From a virus, in the IMG/VR virus record IMGVR_UViG_3300034093_000979, positions 1-32,376 of that record: 32,376 nt of DNA; one strand, written 5' to 3'. The position numbers and the translations under genes were made by a program. The notes under the pieces are model-generated. The model did no database searches. It saw only the letters and a list, made by a program, of their open reading frames with translations, and was not told where the DNA came from. Shown piece after piece: positions 24,703 to 32,151 of this stretch (its first letter is position 1; each line of letters opens with the position of its first letter).

Positions 24703-25098
24703 TTAGTCGTTTACGACAGTCGGGTTCATCCGCATGGTGCGAGCACCAGAGCGAACAACCACCTCGTGGGTCTGCTCGGCGTAGTTCGTGAACGAACCGT
24801 GAGCAAACTCACCGAGGAACGTCGGTGCTTCAATCCAGGCAGCCGAGCCAACGTGAGCGCGCTCTCCGAGCGTCTCAGCGGCAGGCTTCTGCCAGACGGG
24901 AGCGTTGCGGTTCGGACGGCCTGGAGCCGAGGCAAAGCCGCTTGCAATTCCCTTCTGGAAATCTGTGGGGACATCGGTGTCAGTCGCGAGACCTTCTTCA
25001 AAGCGAAGCGGTCCACGACGTTCTTCGTTTCCAGACATCTTAAGCTCGTAAGCCTGAGGTGCTCGTTCGGGGAAACCTGGTGCGGGGGCAATACCCAT
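24703..25098 (-). CDS. Protein of unknown function downstream of terminase
   Basis: The start is set at the ATG at 25098 (131 aa), because AAGGAG lies nine bases before it; the in-frame TTG further upstream would place that site inside the gene. The protein is polar, beginning GIAPAPGFPERAPQAYELK, with RRGPLRFEEGLATDTD, PVWQKPAAETLGERAHVG and ending in EVVVRSGARTMRMNPTVVND. The Pro/Gly-rich first half may be disordered. A virion or head role is likely from position only; no motif is recognised. A palindrome lies 20 bases upstream of its start. Confidence 0.55.
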   Translation of the reverse strand: MGIAPAPGFPERAPQAYELKMSGNEERRGPLRFEEGLATDTDVPTDFQKGIASGFASAPGRPNRNAPVWQKPAAETLGERAHVGSAAWIEAPTFLGEFAHGSFTNYAEQTHEVVVRSGARTMRMNPTVVND

Positions 25099-25119
25099 GT
25101 TTTCTAACTCCTTAGTCAA

Positions 25120-25137
25120 TAGAAATGCGCATTTCTA
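25120..25137. promoter_or_regulatory. Perfect 18-bp palindrome TAGAAATGCGCATTTCTA
   Basis: A perfect inverted repeat in the 88-base gap after the terminase gene, about 20 bases before the next start codon. A length of 18 bp without a spacer fits a dimeric regulator site or a packaging signal near terminase. No -10/-35 pair is clear around it. Confidence 0.5.
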
Positions 25138-25186
25138 CTTTCTAGTGTGCCCAACTAACGGGGGATTGTCAGCGTAAACGTAAATT

Positions 25187-26776
25187 CTAAAAGAATGGGT
25201 TGTTTGATGCCTCAATGGTAGGCATAACTAGGTCAACCGTCATGGAGCAGGCGAGAGACAACGAGTCAACAAAGTCGTCGTGGGCGTGCGCCTCGTCGGG
25301 CGCTTCTACAACGAACTGGTTGCCTTTGTACTTGATTTCTGCGTCAGTCATCTGCTGCATGAACCGCTTCCAAACACGAAGGCGACGGGTCTTTGCGTGA
25401 GCGGGGTAGCCAAGCATACGGCGCTGCATAAGCGCTTGAAGATGCTTGTACCGAGTAGATTGTTCCTTTTGGCTTGATGTAAGAGGAACTACCTCAGCGC
25501 GAGGCATGAGGACCTTAAGTCGTTGGGCTACTGCGTCACCAACGCCGTTTGCATCGACTCCGATAGCAAGTACGTCGTAGTTACTGAGGAAGTTAACAAT
25601 CTGGAAGTACTGCTCTTCCCAGTCTTCACCTTGAATTTCAAGCCAATTAAGAACGCGGTGGTCGTAATAGCCAAACTCGTCGGGGCGGTCCCAGTCAACC
25701 CACACCACAGTTATCACTGTAGAGTCAAGTTTACGGGCAGGGTCAATACCCACCACCACTGGAGTCTGGTGCCATTGTTTTACCAGTTCCTGCGACGTAT
25801 CTCCGAGCTCATCCATAAGACCTTGGGTAACGAACATACCGCGGTCGAGCAACCACTTGCAGCTGTACGACATCTGGAACTCGTCAGAGTCCTCGCCAAT
25901 GCGCAGCATTTCCTTACGGATGAACTTCTTGTAGTTTTCGTTGACCTTAGCAACGTCTTTCCAGTCCCACTGGAAGTGGTTCTGCCGTGCCCCGCGGGAA
26001 GTGGCGCGCCGCTTGTTTAACTGAATTGCTTTGTAGAAGTTGTTCTTAGAAGTAGTGGGGGTTCCAGTTTTAATCATGGTTCCTGCGTAGTACGCAAGCA
26101 TGGGCGAGATTGACTTGGAAACAACAAAGTCATCAGCTTCCTGGCACTCGTCGATAACGATGACGTGGAAGGACTTTGACTCAATCTTTGCGCGGGGGTT
26201 TGCCGTCATCATGGTAAGAAACGAACCAAGGCGAGTAAGTCGGATGGTTCGAGTAACCCCACCTACACGCTTTGCTTGGTCGTCAATTTCAGGGTCACCC
26301 AGTACTTCGGTGGCTCGCTCAGAAGTCAACCTAGATACCGCTCGACTAAACAGGGTTTCTGCCTGCGATTCGGTGGGGGCAAACATGCCCACCCATAAAC
26401 CGTCTTTGAATTTGCCCAGAAGCTCGGGGTACAGCTTTGCGAGAAGAGGAAGGAGAATCATGAGCGCAGCAAGCGTGTCGGCTACTGTCTCCGTTTTTCC
26501 TGACTGACGGGATGCGAGTGCAGTAATTTCTTCGCCATCGTTGATGATTACGGACTCGATGATTCGTCGGCTTAGCGGAAGCTGGTAAGAGTGCAAGCTG
26601 TGACCCACCAGCATGGTCATAAACTGCTGAATCTTGTCTATTAGACGGTTGACAAATTCAGGAGATAGTTGGTCATCTTCTGGTTCCTCAAACTCATCGG
26701 CATCCTCGTCGTCAAAGTTTTCGAAGAACTCAGGAGTAATCTCCTCAAATCTGTCATCGTCATACTCAGAAGTCAT
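25187..26776 (-). CDS. terL: Terminase large subunit
   Basis: A 529-aa DNA-packaging ATPase and nuclease. The Walker A-type motif SRQSGKT is at 89-95, the Walker B motif VIVIDE at 205-210, and the coupling motif TGTPTT at 237-242. The RNase H-like nuclease has acidic residues D345 (VVGIDPAR), D408 (IGVDANG), and D500/D501/D504 near the end (HAHDDFVDSL). All expected catalytic residues are present. The first 40 residues are unusually acidic (DDEDADEFEEPEDD) and may be a regulatory tail. The start overlaps the previous small gene by 11 bases. The protein fills the capsid through the portal at 22539-24281. No separate small terminase is recognised nearby. Confidence 0.96.
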   Translation of the reverse strand: MTSEYDDDRFEEITPEFFENFDDEDADEFEEPEDDQLSPEFVNRLIDKIQQFMTMLVGHSLHSYQLPLSRRIIESVIINDGEEITALASRQSGKTETVADTLAALMILLPLLAKLYPELLGKFKDGLWVGMFAPTESQAETLFSRAVSRLTSERATEVLGDPEIDDQAKRVGGVTRTIRLTRLGSFLTMMTANPRAKIESKSFHVIVIDECQEADDFVVSKSISPMLAYYAGTMIKTGTPTTSKNNFYKAIQLNKRRATSRGARQNHFQWDWKDVAKVNENYKKFIRKEMLRIGEDSDEFQMSYSCKWLLDRGMFVTQGLMDELGDTSQELVKQWHQTPVVVGIDPARKLDSTVITVVWVDWDRPDEFGYYDHRVLNWLEIQGEDWEEQYFQIVNFLSNYDVLAIGVDANGVGDAVAQRLKVLMPRAEVVPLTSSQKEQSTRYKHLQALMQRRMLGYPAHAKTRRLRVWKRFMQQMTDAEIKYKGNQFVVEAPDEAHAHDDFVDSLSLACSMTVDLVMPTIEASNNPFF

Positions 26777-26942
26777 TAGAACGTTTCTTCAATTCATTTA
26801 GGATTGCTGCGAGTGCCTCAGCGCCAACTAGCGCTTCGTCAAGAAGTGCTGAATCTTTAGACCTCATCCAACCAGTGGTTTCTTTCCCAATCACGAAAAG
26901 CGCGTTTTCCGCCCACGTCACCAGGTCGGGAGTCGAAATCAT
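26766..26942 (-). CDS. Small protein directly upstream of terminase (58 aa)
   Basis: The start is placed at the ATG at 26942 because GAGGG lies about six bases upstream, although the frame is open further to 27011. The protein (STPDLVTWAENALFVIGKET, DEALVGAEALAAILNELKKR) is helical. It overlaps both its neighbours: 86 bases with the upstream gene and 11 with terminase. A packaging partner is possible from position, but it lacks a clear DNA-binding motif, so it is not called as a small terminase. Confidence 0.5.
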   Translation of the reverse strand: MISTPDLVTWAENALFVIGKETTGWMRSKDSALLDEALVGAEALAAILNELKKRSNDF

Positions 26943-27255
26943 CGCTACCCTCTTCTCCAACTTCGATTGTTGGGGCTGGGGTCCAGCCTTTTTCTTCCAC
27001 GAAATCATCATAAGTTACATCCCGCCTTTCAATTGCCCGTGTTAGTGCTGCTTCTTCATCCTCCGCCTGCCCAGTCCAACGACCAAAAGCAAGCGCCTTA
27101 TGAAAGGGTAGTCTAAAGATAATGGGTTCCGCAGTGCGAAATGGTTCCTCAATTTCTTGAGTCCAACCACGCACCGCGAGCTTAGTGCCCCAGACTACAG
27201 GGAAATCTAGTAATTGTACGTATCTTTGTGTTCCGATGTTGTGTGCCTTAGGCAT
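26857..27255 (-). CDS. Small acidic protein of unknown function (132 aa)
   Basis: The start is the ATG at 27255, with AGGAG four bases upstream; an in-frame longer version would run into the upstream gene. The chain starts PKAHNIGTQRYVQLLDFPVVWG, then IIFRLPFHKALAFGRW, and has an acidic second half (EEKGWTPAPTIEVGEEGSDD). It carries no motif that I recognise. It overlaps the downstream small gene by 86 bases. The mix of beta-like segment and acidic tail suggests a soluble accessory protein near the packaging genes. Confidence 0.6.
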   Translation of the reverse strand: MPKAHNIGTQRYVQLLDFPVVWGTKLAVRGWTQEIEEPFRTAEPIIFRLPFHKALAFGRWTGQAEDEEAALTRAIERRDVTYDDFVEEKGWTPAPTIEVGEEGSDDFDSRPGDVGGKRAFRDWERNHWLDEV

Positions 27256-27262
27256 TGTGCTC

Positions 27263-28036
27263 CTATGTAACTCCGCCTGAGTATCTCTTCTGGCGGTAAC
27301 TTGGTCGTACGCTAACCTGGGTGGCGCGCGAAACTCGGTAAAGTTGTTCACGGATTAGTGGGTCAACCTGAGATACATCTGCGTATCCACGAGGTTTGCT
27401 TACAAACAGTCCGTCTGTCTTCTGTCGTCCGTTAGGAAATCCCCTGTTTAGCCAAGGAGAGCCCTTAGAGTACGAAGCGGAAAACGCTTGCCACTCTTGG
27501 GCTGAAACTTCATAGTAATTGTAAAACGTTCCGTCACGGAATACAACCGTCATTGTTTGACGTGAAGGGTCGTATCCCGCCGCAACGGTGCGCGGGCGAG
27601 CATAGTTTGTCGACGATGTAGGGACATCGGTAATGAGCACCGCATCAATCTCCCCAATACCTGCGGGAAGAATACCGAACTCGTCGCCTGCCTCGGAAGG
27701 GCCGCGGTTGATTAGTGCGTCGCGCTCCTGCGGGTCGTAGAACGTGCCTGCAGCCCCTGTGACGGCGTAGCGCCCGTTGGGTCCTTCGGCGGTAAGGCCG
27801 AGTGCCGAGAGGGCCGCCTCGTCGTCCCCGTAGCCCGCAGCAAGTCGCTTGTACTTTGCGTAACCTTGGTTAGACCCAAGCAACCGCTTTACTGCGGCAG
27901 CCGAGCCCTGCCCGTTTGGTGCTACGAGACCAGTAAGGTCCGCTCCCAAAGTTTGACGAACAGGGAAAGCCTGCCCAGAAGTGTTTAACTCCTGAGCAGG
28001 ACCCTGACTCGCTGGGAGCGGACCTACTCTAGCCAT
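27263..28036 (-). CDS. Protein with KTSC-like domain
   Basis: A 257-aa protein. Residues 152-200 match the KTSC-type pattern: AAGYDPSRQTMTVVFRDGT, FYNYYEVSAQEWQAFSAS, then YSKGSPWLN. KTSC domains are small, of unclear biochemical role and common in phage and bacterial proteins. The N-terminal 130 residues are Gly/Ala/Pro-rich and probably flexible, with TLGADLTGLVAPNGQGS. The C-terminus is basic (SVRPSYRQKRYSGG). The ribosome site is weak, with the start 13 bases after the previous stop, so re-initiation is likely. A virion role is a guess. Confidence 0.6.
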   Translation of the reverse strand: MARVGPLPASQGPAQELNTSGQAFPVRQTLGADLTGLVAPNGQGSAAAVKRLLGSNQGYAKYKRLAAGYGDDEAALSALGLTAEGPNGRYAVTGAAGTFYDPQERDALINRGPSEAGDEFGILPAGIGEIDAVLITDVPTSSTNYARPRTVAAGYDPSRQTMTVVFRDGTFYNYYEVSAQEWQAFSASYSKGSPWLNRGFPNGRQKTDGLFVSKPRGYADVSQVDPLIREQLYRVSRATQVSVRPSYRQKRYSGGVT

Positions 28037-28049
28037 TAGCTATCTTGGA

Positions 28050-28730
28050 CTAAGCGGCCCAAGGCGTGATGGTGATGGCTGCGCCGACGACCGTCGAGTT
28101 AGCACCAGCAGCAACCGACTGCGACTTGATGGTTGCAGCAGCACCCTTGAGGACAGTACCAGGAGTGATTGCACCCGTGTCAGCAACGGTCCAGCCAGTA
28201 CCCGCGATAACGAGGGTCGAGCCGCTTCCGCCCGTGACAGACCAAGTACCAACAAGTGCTGCGGGAATACCCGTACCAGCTGTGATGGTGACCTTGTTTC
28301 CAACTGCCCAAGTACCAGTTCCGCCAGCAATGGTGACCGTTGCAGCAGTCGTCGTTGTGACGTTAATCTGGGTGGGCTGGGTTGCCGTGTTGGTTGCACC
28401 AGCAGCAGTCGTAACGGTAAATCCGTCATCCACAAGGATGCGGCTTGCCAGTGCTGTGGCGACACCAAGAACGCTAGGAACGACAACATAGCCAGCTCCC
28501 TCGGGACCTGCTGTGCCTTCCAAGATACCGTCGTTGTCTGCGTCGATTACCAGCGGGTAGCCGTTCCAGTTTTGGTACGCGATTTCGTGATTGTCGAGCG
28601 CGGGGTTAAGTACTGTCCCGCCGTTCTCGAGGCGCTCGTCGTTCGGCTGGAGAGGGAAGTTTCCCCATACAAAGTCGACGGCGACGTTACCTGATGAATC
28701 AACCAGGTTTCCGTTTTCGTTATTTGCCAT
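28050..28730 (-). CDS. Beta-rich Gly/Thr/Ala protein, possible capsid decoration or structural protein
   Basis: A 226-aa protein with AAGGAAAATC before the ATG. The first 80 residues look folded and acidic: NGNLVDSSGNVAVDFVWGNF, and VIDADNDGILEGT with D63, D65 and D67 in a DxDxDG loop like calcium-binding sites. Residues 90-226 are a repeated beta pattern rich in Gly, Thr, Ala and Val (TVTIAGGTGTWAVGNKVTI, VTGGSGSTLVIAGTGW). It resembles small Ig-like or decoration domains in virions. The upstream gap has a palindrome and a hairpin, so it may be expressed from its own signals. Confidence 0.6.
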   Translation of the reverse strand: MANNENGNLVDSSGNVAVDFVWGNFPLQPNDERLENGGTVLNPALDNHEIAYQNWNGYPLVIDADNDGILEGTAGPEGAGYVVVPSVLGVATALASRILVDDGFTVTTAAGATNTATQPTQINVTTTTAATVTIAGGTGTWAVGNKVTITAGTGIPAALVGTWSVTGGSGSTLVIAGTGWTVADTGAITPGTVLKGAAATIKSQSVAAGANSTVVGAAITITPWAA

Positions 28731-28739
28731 GATTTTCCT

Positions 28740-28773
28740 TACATTCGAATGTAGTTGCCTACGGGGTAGGCAA
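28740..28773. promoter_or_regulatory. Palindrome and hairpin before the 226-aa gene
   Basis: TACATTCGAATGTA (28740-28753) is a perfect 14-bp palindrome, and next to it TTGCCTAC-GGG-GTAGGCAA (28755-28773) is an 8-bp hairpin. Both lie in the 84-base gap before the structural-like gene. Neither has a following uridine run on the minus strand. They may form a binding site plus a terminator or attenuator. Confidence 0.5.
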
Positions 28774-28814
28774 TTTCAGGTTATCAACCAACCAAGGTTA
28801 ATACCTGCTAAACG

Positions 28815-29063
28815 CTACTCGTAGTCTTCGTCGTCTTCGCAGTCGTGGTCATCCATCATGTATTCGTACATAATGTCTTTGCACTCTTTACAGCGGAAGA
28901 AACGGACGTCGTCAAGTGCTTCGTGCAGTGAATCTCCGTGGTATTCGGGTTCTTCTGCTTTGGGATTAGCCGCGTACAGTTCGGGCGGGAAGGGCCCATA
29001 TGCAGGGGCAGCCGTCGAGGGAACCCAATGTCCCTGGACGGCATGCCTCCTGATGATTGCCAT
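28815..29063 (-). CDS. Small zinc-finger-like protein (82 aa)
   Basis: Begins with AIIRRHAVQGHWVPSTAAP, and the second half carries a CxxC pair C58/C61 (FRCKECKDIM) with H73 and C75 later (DDHDCED), a likely four-ligand zinc site. It ends in an acidic run. The gene starts just after the tiny cysteine ORF and belongs to a run of three consecutive small cysteine-rich ORFs. The function is unknown; nucleic-acid or protein binding is possible. Confidence 0.65.
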   Translation of the reverse strand: MAIIRRHAVQGHWVPSTAAPAYGPFPPELYAANPKAEEPEYHGDSLHEALDDVRFFRCKECKDIMYEYMMDDHDCEDDEDYE

Positions 29064-29066
29064 CAG

Positions 29067-29150
29067 TTACTGGCAGCTCTCGCACTGCAATGCTTCCATC
29101 GGGTCGATGGGGCAGGCGTAGCCATCTACTGAATCACTCGTTGGGTTCAC
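29067..29150 (-). CDS. Tiny cysteine-rich ORF (27 aa)
   Basis: A GTG-initiated frame at 29150 with GAGG nine bases upstream, overlapping the end of the previous gene. It encodes 27 residues including YACPIDPMEALQCESCQ, with a single Cys plus a CxxC, then stops with TAA three bases before the next ATG. Cysteine spacing and coupling suggest a real micro-protein, but it is very short and uncertain. Confidence 0.4.
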   Translation of the reverse strand: MNPTSDSVDGYACPIDPMEALQCESCQ

Positions 29151-29424
29151 TATCTGTTACCTCTTCCGCTGTAGGCTCGTTTTCGTTAGAGTTCGAGTCT
29201 ACAACCTCCGCCTCTGGAGTGGAGTTGATAACAGTAGTTGTTTTTGACTTTTTGGCTGCTTTTGCTGCGGCGAGCTCTGTAGCGAGGCTTTCGTCGGTAG
29301 AAAGCGAGACCAGAAGAGGACGAACCGAACGCGGTGCGTCATCGGAGCAGTAGTAGATGTTCTGGACGTTGCTGATGCTGTAAACAAAGGTTGCATCATT
29401 GGCGCAGTTTGCACATTTAGTCAT
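29134..29424 (-). CDS. Small protein with N-terminal zinc-ribbon half (96 aa)
   Basis: The ATG overlaps the previous stop (TAATG). The first 30 residues carry C4/C7 (KCANCAND) and C26 (YYCSDD), like a treble-clef or zinc-ribbon segment in which the third ligand follows a beta hairpin. The rest is an acidic, serine-rich helix and tail (STDESLATELAAAKAAKKSK, NSNENEPTAEEVTDSEPNE). Function unknown; possibly a host-interaction or transcription-related factor. Confidence 0.6.
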   Translation of the reverse strand: MTKCANCANDATFVYSISNVQNIYYCSDDAPRSVRPLLVSLSTDESLATELAAAKAAKKSKTTTVINSTPEAEVVDSNSNENEPTAEEVTDSEPNE

Positions 29425-30014
29425 TACTTCATTCCTTGCTTGCTTCGTCGGGTCATTGCTGCGCGCTGTGAACCAGTTGCGCTGTTGTAGCCCTTGTGTT
29501 CTTTAGTTCCCGCTTCAAAAGGGTTTTTGGGGTGAGGGTTACGTGCGCTGTACTTTGTGGGCATGCGCGTTGTCGCGGGCGCTGCTGGCGCAGCGGCGGG
29601 AGTTGTTCTGGGCTGACGAGTACGGGGCTCTTTGAACTGCGTCATTGTTTTACCCGTTCCAAAGTCAATCTCTGTCCGAGCTACGCCGCTCTTTTTTGCC
29701 GCCATGTCTGCTTCAGACTTTAGCTCGCCAAACGTCGTTGCATTTTTTCGGGTTTGCTTACCCTCAGCCTTTACGACTTTAACCCGAGCTTTTCCCTCGT
29801 ATTTAATTCCAACAAGCTTGGCGGCCTCTTGAATCTTAGTCTTGTCCAGAGATAGCTGGCCCATAAATTGTTCGTGTGACATCTGCCGCCGACGCGCAAA
29901 GGCGTCGGCAACCTTTCCCATCCCGCTCTGCGCAGCTTCTCCAGCAGGATTGCTTTTTGAGGTCTGGTTCGTGCGGAACTCTCCGCTTGAACCCATGATT
30001 CCTGTTTCAGCCAT
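29424..30014 (-). CDS. Basic polar protein of unknown function (196 aa)
   Basis: Starts at the ATG at 30014, overlapping the upstream stop by eight bases. It has a helical section (SGMGKVADAFARRRQMSHEQ, LSLDKTKIQEAAKLVGIKYE) and a basic part rich in Lys, Arg, Pro and Ala (REPRT-like, TTPAAAPAAPATTRMP), with the end GYNSATGSQRAAMTRRSKQG. No domain is recognised. The composition suggests a partly disordered basic protein that could be in the virion or bind DNA. Confidence 0.55.
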   Translation of the reverse strand: MAETGIMGSSGEFRTNQTSKSNPAGEAAQSGMGKVADAFARRRQMSHEQFMGQLSLDKTKIQEAAKLVGIKYEGKARVKVVKAEGKQTRKNATTFGELKSEADMAAKKSGVARTEIDFGTGKTMTQFKEPRTRQPRTTPAAAPAAPATTRMPTKYSARNPHPKNPFEAGTKEHKGYNSATGSQRAAMTRRSKQGMK

Positions 30015-30345
30015 TTTTGTTTATTTCCTTTTCGAGGTGTTCGAAGCGAGCGTCGCCTTCAGCAAGGCGCTTATCGATTGACGATATCTTTCGCTCAATT
30101 CGGTCCAGAGAGTCCTTCATGGACCCTCCGCCATTCTTCTTGAATTGTCCGTCTAGGTTATTCAGGCGTTCCATCACGCCAGGTTCCTTGTCGTGCCCAG
30201 GACGAGCAGCCTCGCCTGACCAGTCTCGCATAAATACGTCCCAACTTCTCGTGAATTTAATAAACTTGTTCCACAGAGGGGCAATTATTACAATGGTCGT
30301 ACCGATAGTCGACGCGACCATTGTAACTAACGCCAGGGTGTCCAT
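30007..30345 (-). CDS. Single-TM coiled-coil membrane protein near lysis genes
   Basis: A 112-aa protein with one hydrophobic segment (ALVTMVASTIGTTIVIIAPL, about 4-25) followed by a cytoplasm-like charged region and a coiled coil (KDSLDRIERKISSIDKRLAE). This pattern resembles membrane proteins of actinophage lysis regions (DUF2746-like, from memory). It may modulate holin action or be a second holin. It lies directly after the two-TM protein. Confidence 0.6.
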   Translation of the reverse strand: MDTLALVTMVASTIGTTIVIIAPLWNKFIKFTRSWDVFMRDWSGEAARPGHDKEPGVMERLNNLDGQFKKNGGGSMKDSLDRIERKISSIDKRLAEGDARFEHLEKEINKNG

Positions 30346-30348
30346 ACG

Positions 30349-30633
30349 TTACTTCTGAGTGTCTTCTTCGAACTTCTTGACTGCGTCGTTTGCTGCGTCA
30401 GAAACGGTCTTCTTAGTAGCGCGTCCCGTAGTGGCAATTGCGTAACCAACCGCACCAACCACACCAAGCATGAGGGTTACCCACGCAATGAGGACACCAG
30501 TCATCGGGTCACCCGTGATTACGGCACCCGAACCTGCTGCACCACCAAGAATGAACAAGAAGATACCAAATCCGCGCCAGAGGATTTCTCCTACAACGCC
30601 GAGGAAGATGTCAAACTTTTCTTTGAAGGTCAT
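30349..30633 (-). CDS. Putative holin (two membrane segments)
   Basis: A 94-aa protein with two hydrophobic segments, at about 18-40 (LWRGFGIFLFILGGAAGS) and 44-69 (VLIAWVTLMLGVVGAVGYAI), then a charged C-terminal tail (TKKTVSDAANDAVKKFEED). Size, topology and position immediately after the endolysin are typical of a class II holin, which would release the lysin through the membrane. The start follows the lysin stop directly. Confidence 0.65.
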   Translation of the reverse strand: MTFKEKFDIFLGVVGEILWRGFGIFLFILGGAAGSGAVITGDPMTGVLIAWVTLMLGVVGAVGYAIATTGRATKKTVSDAANDAVKKFEEDTQK

Positions 30634-31878
30634 TTAGCCAACTGCTTTCCATGTTTTTGGGCCAACGATGCCATCTGCAACCAGCCCATTCTTTGTCTGA
30701 AATGCTACGACTGCTGCCTTAGTTTTTGGTCCAAAGTCACCGTCTGCGGTGATACCGAGCTTGTTCTGCAAGTATTTTACGTCAGCGCCTTTGGAGCCCT
30801 GCTTGACTGTAGCGCGGGCAGCTGGCGCGGCGGGAGCAGCTGTTGCTCCACCTTGCTGTGCGAGAAACGCTTCGTAGTCAAAGTTTCCTGCGCCGTTGAC
30901 GTGCTTACCGCCAATGCGGGCAGAGAGGTGGAGGTGGGGACCATACCCGCGCTCAGAGCCCTTGCCCGAAGCACCAGAAAGTCCAAGTACCTGACCTTGA
31001 GTCACGGCTTGTCCAGGGGATACGTCAACGCGGCTGAGGTGCAGGTAGTCGAAGTTGTATCCGTCTGTGGTCGTGTCGAGGTAGACCATACGCCCGCCAG
31101 CACCAGCAATAGACGTGGTCGTTCCCACGACTACACCGTCAGCAACTGCAACCACGGGGGTTCCAATACCGACAACGTAGTCAGTTCCAGGGTTGACTGA
31201 CTTGCGTGCCTTGTGTGCGTTGAAGTCGTCCGAGATGCCCGCGTTTACGGGACGAACGAATCGGGGTTTGGGAGCGGGCTTGGGAGCCTCTGCGACTACC
31301 TCGGCTGCCTTGGCGATTACCGCCGCTGCCTTAGCGCCAGCTTCGTCGTGAGTAGGCTCGGGAGCCACTGGGTCAGTCTCTTTGGCTTCCACAGGTGCGG
31401 TAGCAATGGACTTTTCCCACTTGATGAGTGCTTCAAAAAACTTTACAGGCTCGATGTAACCTTTGCCTGTTGCGCTCCATGTGTGCGACGTACCTTTGTG
31501 GAGTTCCCAGTGAAGGTGCTTGCCAGTCGACATTCCCGTCGAGCCCATCTTGCCGAGAGCAGTTCCTGCCTCGACTTTCTGGCCCTTCTTAACCTTGACC
31601 GAACCGTCTGCCATGTGAGCGTACAGGGTGGTGTACCACTGGCCCTTAATCTTGTGCTTAAGAGTTACGGAGTTACCGAATCCTGCGGGGTTGTTTCCCA
31701 CCGCAATAACCTTGCCCGCATACGGAGCTTCAATCACACACGGCGATTTGCCCGACCAAATGTCGGTTCCGTTGTGATGCTTTTTTGTTTTTGTTACTGG
31801 GTGGATACGCCACCCCATGTACGAGGTAACTTTCCAGGCTTTACCAGGCCGACCATCAATTGCAAACTGTGCAGTCAT
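30634..31878 (-). CDS. Endolysin with two M23 domains and a peptidoglycan-binding domain
   Basis: A 414-aa protein with AGGAG five bases before the ATG. Domain 1 (about 15-150) is an M23 zinc peptidase: H35 and D39 in HHNGTD, H88 in YAHM, and H121/H123 in KHLHWE. A linker rich in Ala, Pro and Glu follows (160-205). Domain 2 (about 205-340) is a second M23-like module with HLH at 315-317 and H280, but the first ligand is N229 in NPGTD instead of His, so it is probably inactive or altered. Residues 355-412 form a PG_binding_1-type domain (GADVKYLQNKLG, DGDFGPKTKAAVVAFQ). It would cleave host cell-wall cross-bridges with help from the holin. Confidence 0.9.
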   Translation of the reverse strand: MTAQFAIDGRPGKAWKVTSYMGWRIHPVTKTKKHHNGTDIWSGKSPCVIEAPYAGKVIAVGNNPAGFGNSVTLKHKIKGQWYTTLYAHMADGSVKVKKGQKVEAGTALGKMGSTGMSTGKHLHWELHKGTSHTWSATGKGYIEPVKFFEALIKWEKSIATAPVEAKETDPVAPEPTHDEAGAKAAAVIAKAAEVVAEAPKPAPKPRFVRPVNAGISDDFNAHKARKSVNPGTDYVVGIGTPVVAVADGVVVGTTTSIAGAGGRMVYLDTTTDGYNFDYLHLSRVDVSPGQAVTQGQVLGLSGASGKGSERGYGPHLHLSARIGGKHVNGAGNFDYEAFLAQQGGATAAPAAPAARATVKQGSKGADVKYLQNKLGITADGDFGPKTKAAVVAFQTKNGLVADGIVGPKTWKAVG

Positions 31879-31935
31879 CGTGACTCCTAACGTCTTTTCT
31901 AGTGTAGGTTAAATACCTGTTTTTTTCAGGGGAAA
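31879..31935 (-). other. Short gap before endolysin
   Basis: A 57-base gap holding the AGGAG of the lysin gene and a short CCTG-A7-CAGG element (31912-31931 region). No promoter is evident. Confidence 0.4.
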
Positions 31936-32151
31936 CTAGAAGGTGACGCCCCTCCGACGGGAAACAATGTTGCTAGGGTTGCTGCTTGCGTTAACGGATT
32001 CGCCCTGCACACCTCGACCTCGACGTGCGTAATTAAAGATTGACGGAGCGTTGTTAGACCGCGGGGCCTGGTAGGCAACGGAATCAACAAATGATTTGGC
32101 GCGACGATTCTGCACGGGGATGAGGGGCTTGCGAGGGACCATGGCGACCAT
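31936..32151 (-). CDS. Small basic protein, first gene of the leftward operon (71 aa)
   Basis: A 71-aa frame from the ATG at 32151 to TAG, starting MVAMVPRKPLIPVQNRRAKS and rich in Arg, Asn and Ser. An ATG three codons in is an alternative start, and no strong ribosome site is seen. It is the first gene downstream of the TATAAT-containing region on this strand. A longer overlapping frame in another phase (31926-32216) looks less protein-like. No function is recognised. Confidence 0.45.
   Translation of the reverse strand: MVAMVPRKPLIPVQNRRAKSFVDSVAYQAPRSNNAPSIFNYARRGRGVQGESVNASSNPSNIVSRRRGVTF

Noticed and set aside
26857-27351. Longer version of the 132-aa gene starting at 27351
   Set aside because: The extra part lies inside the KTSC-like gene; AGGAG sits directly before the internal ATG at 27255.
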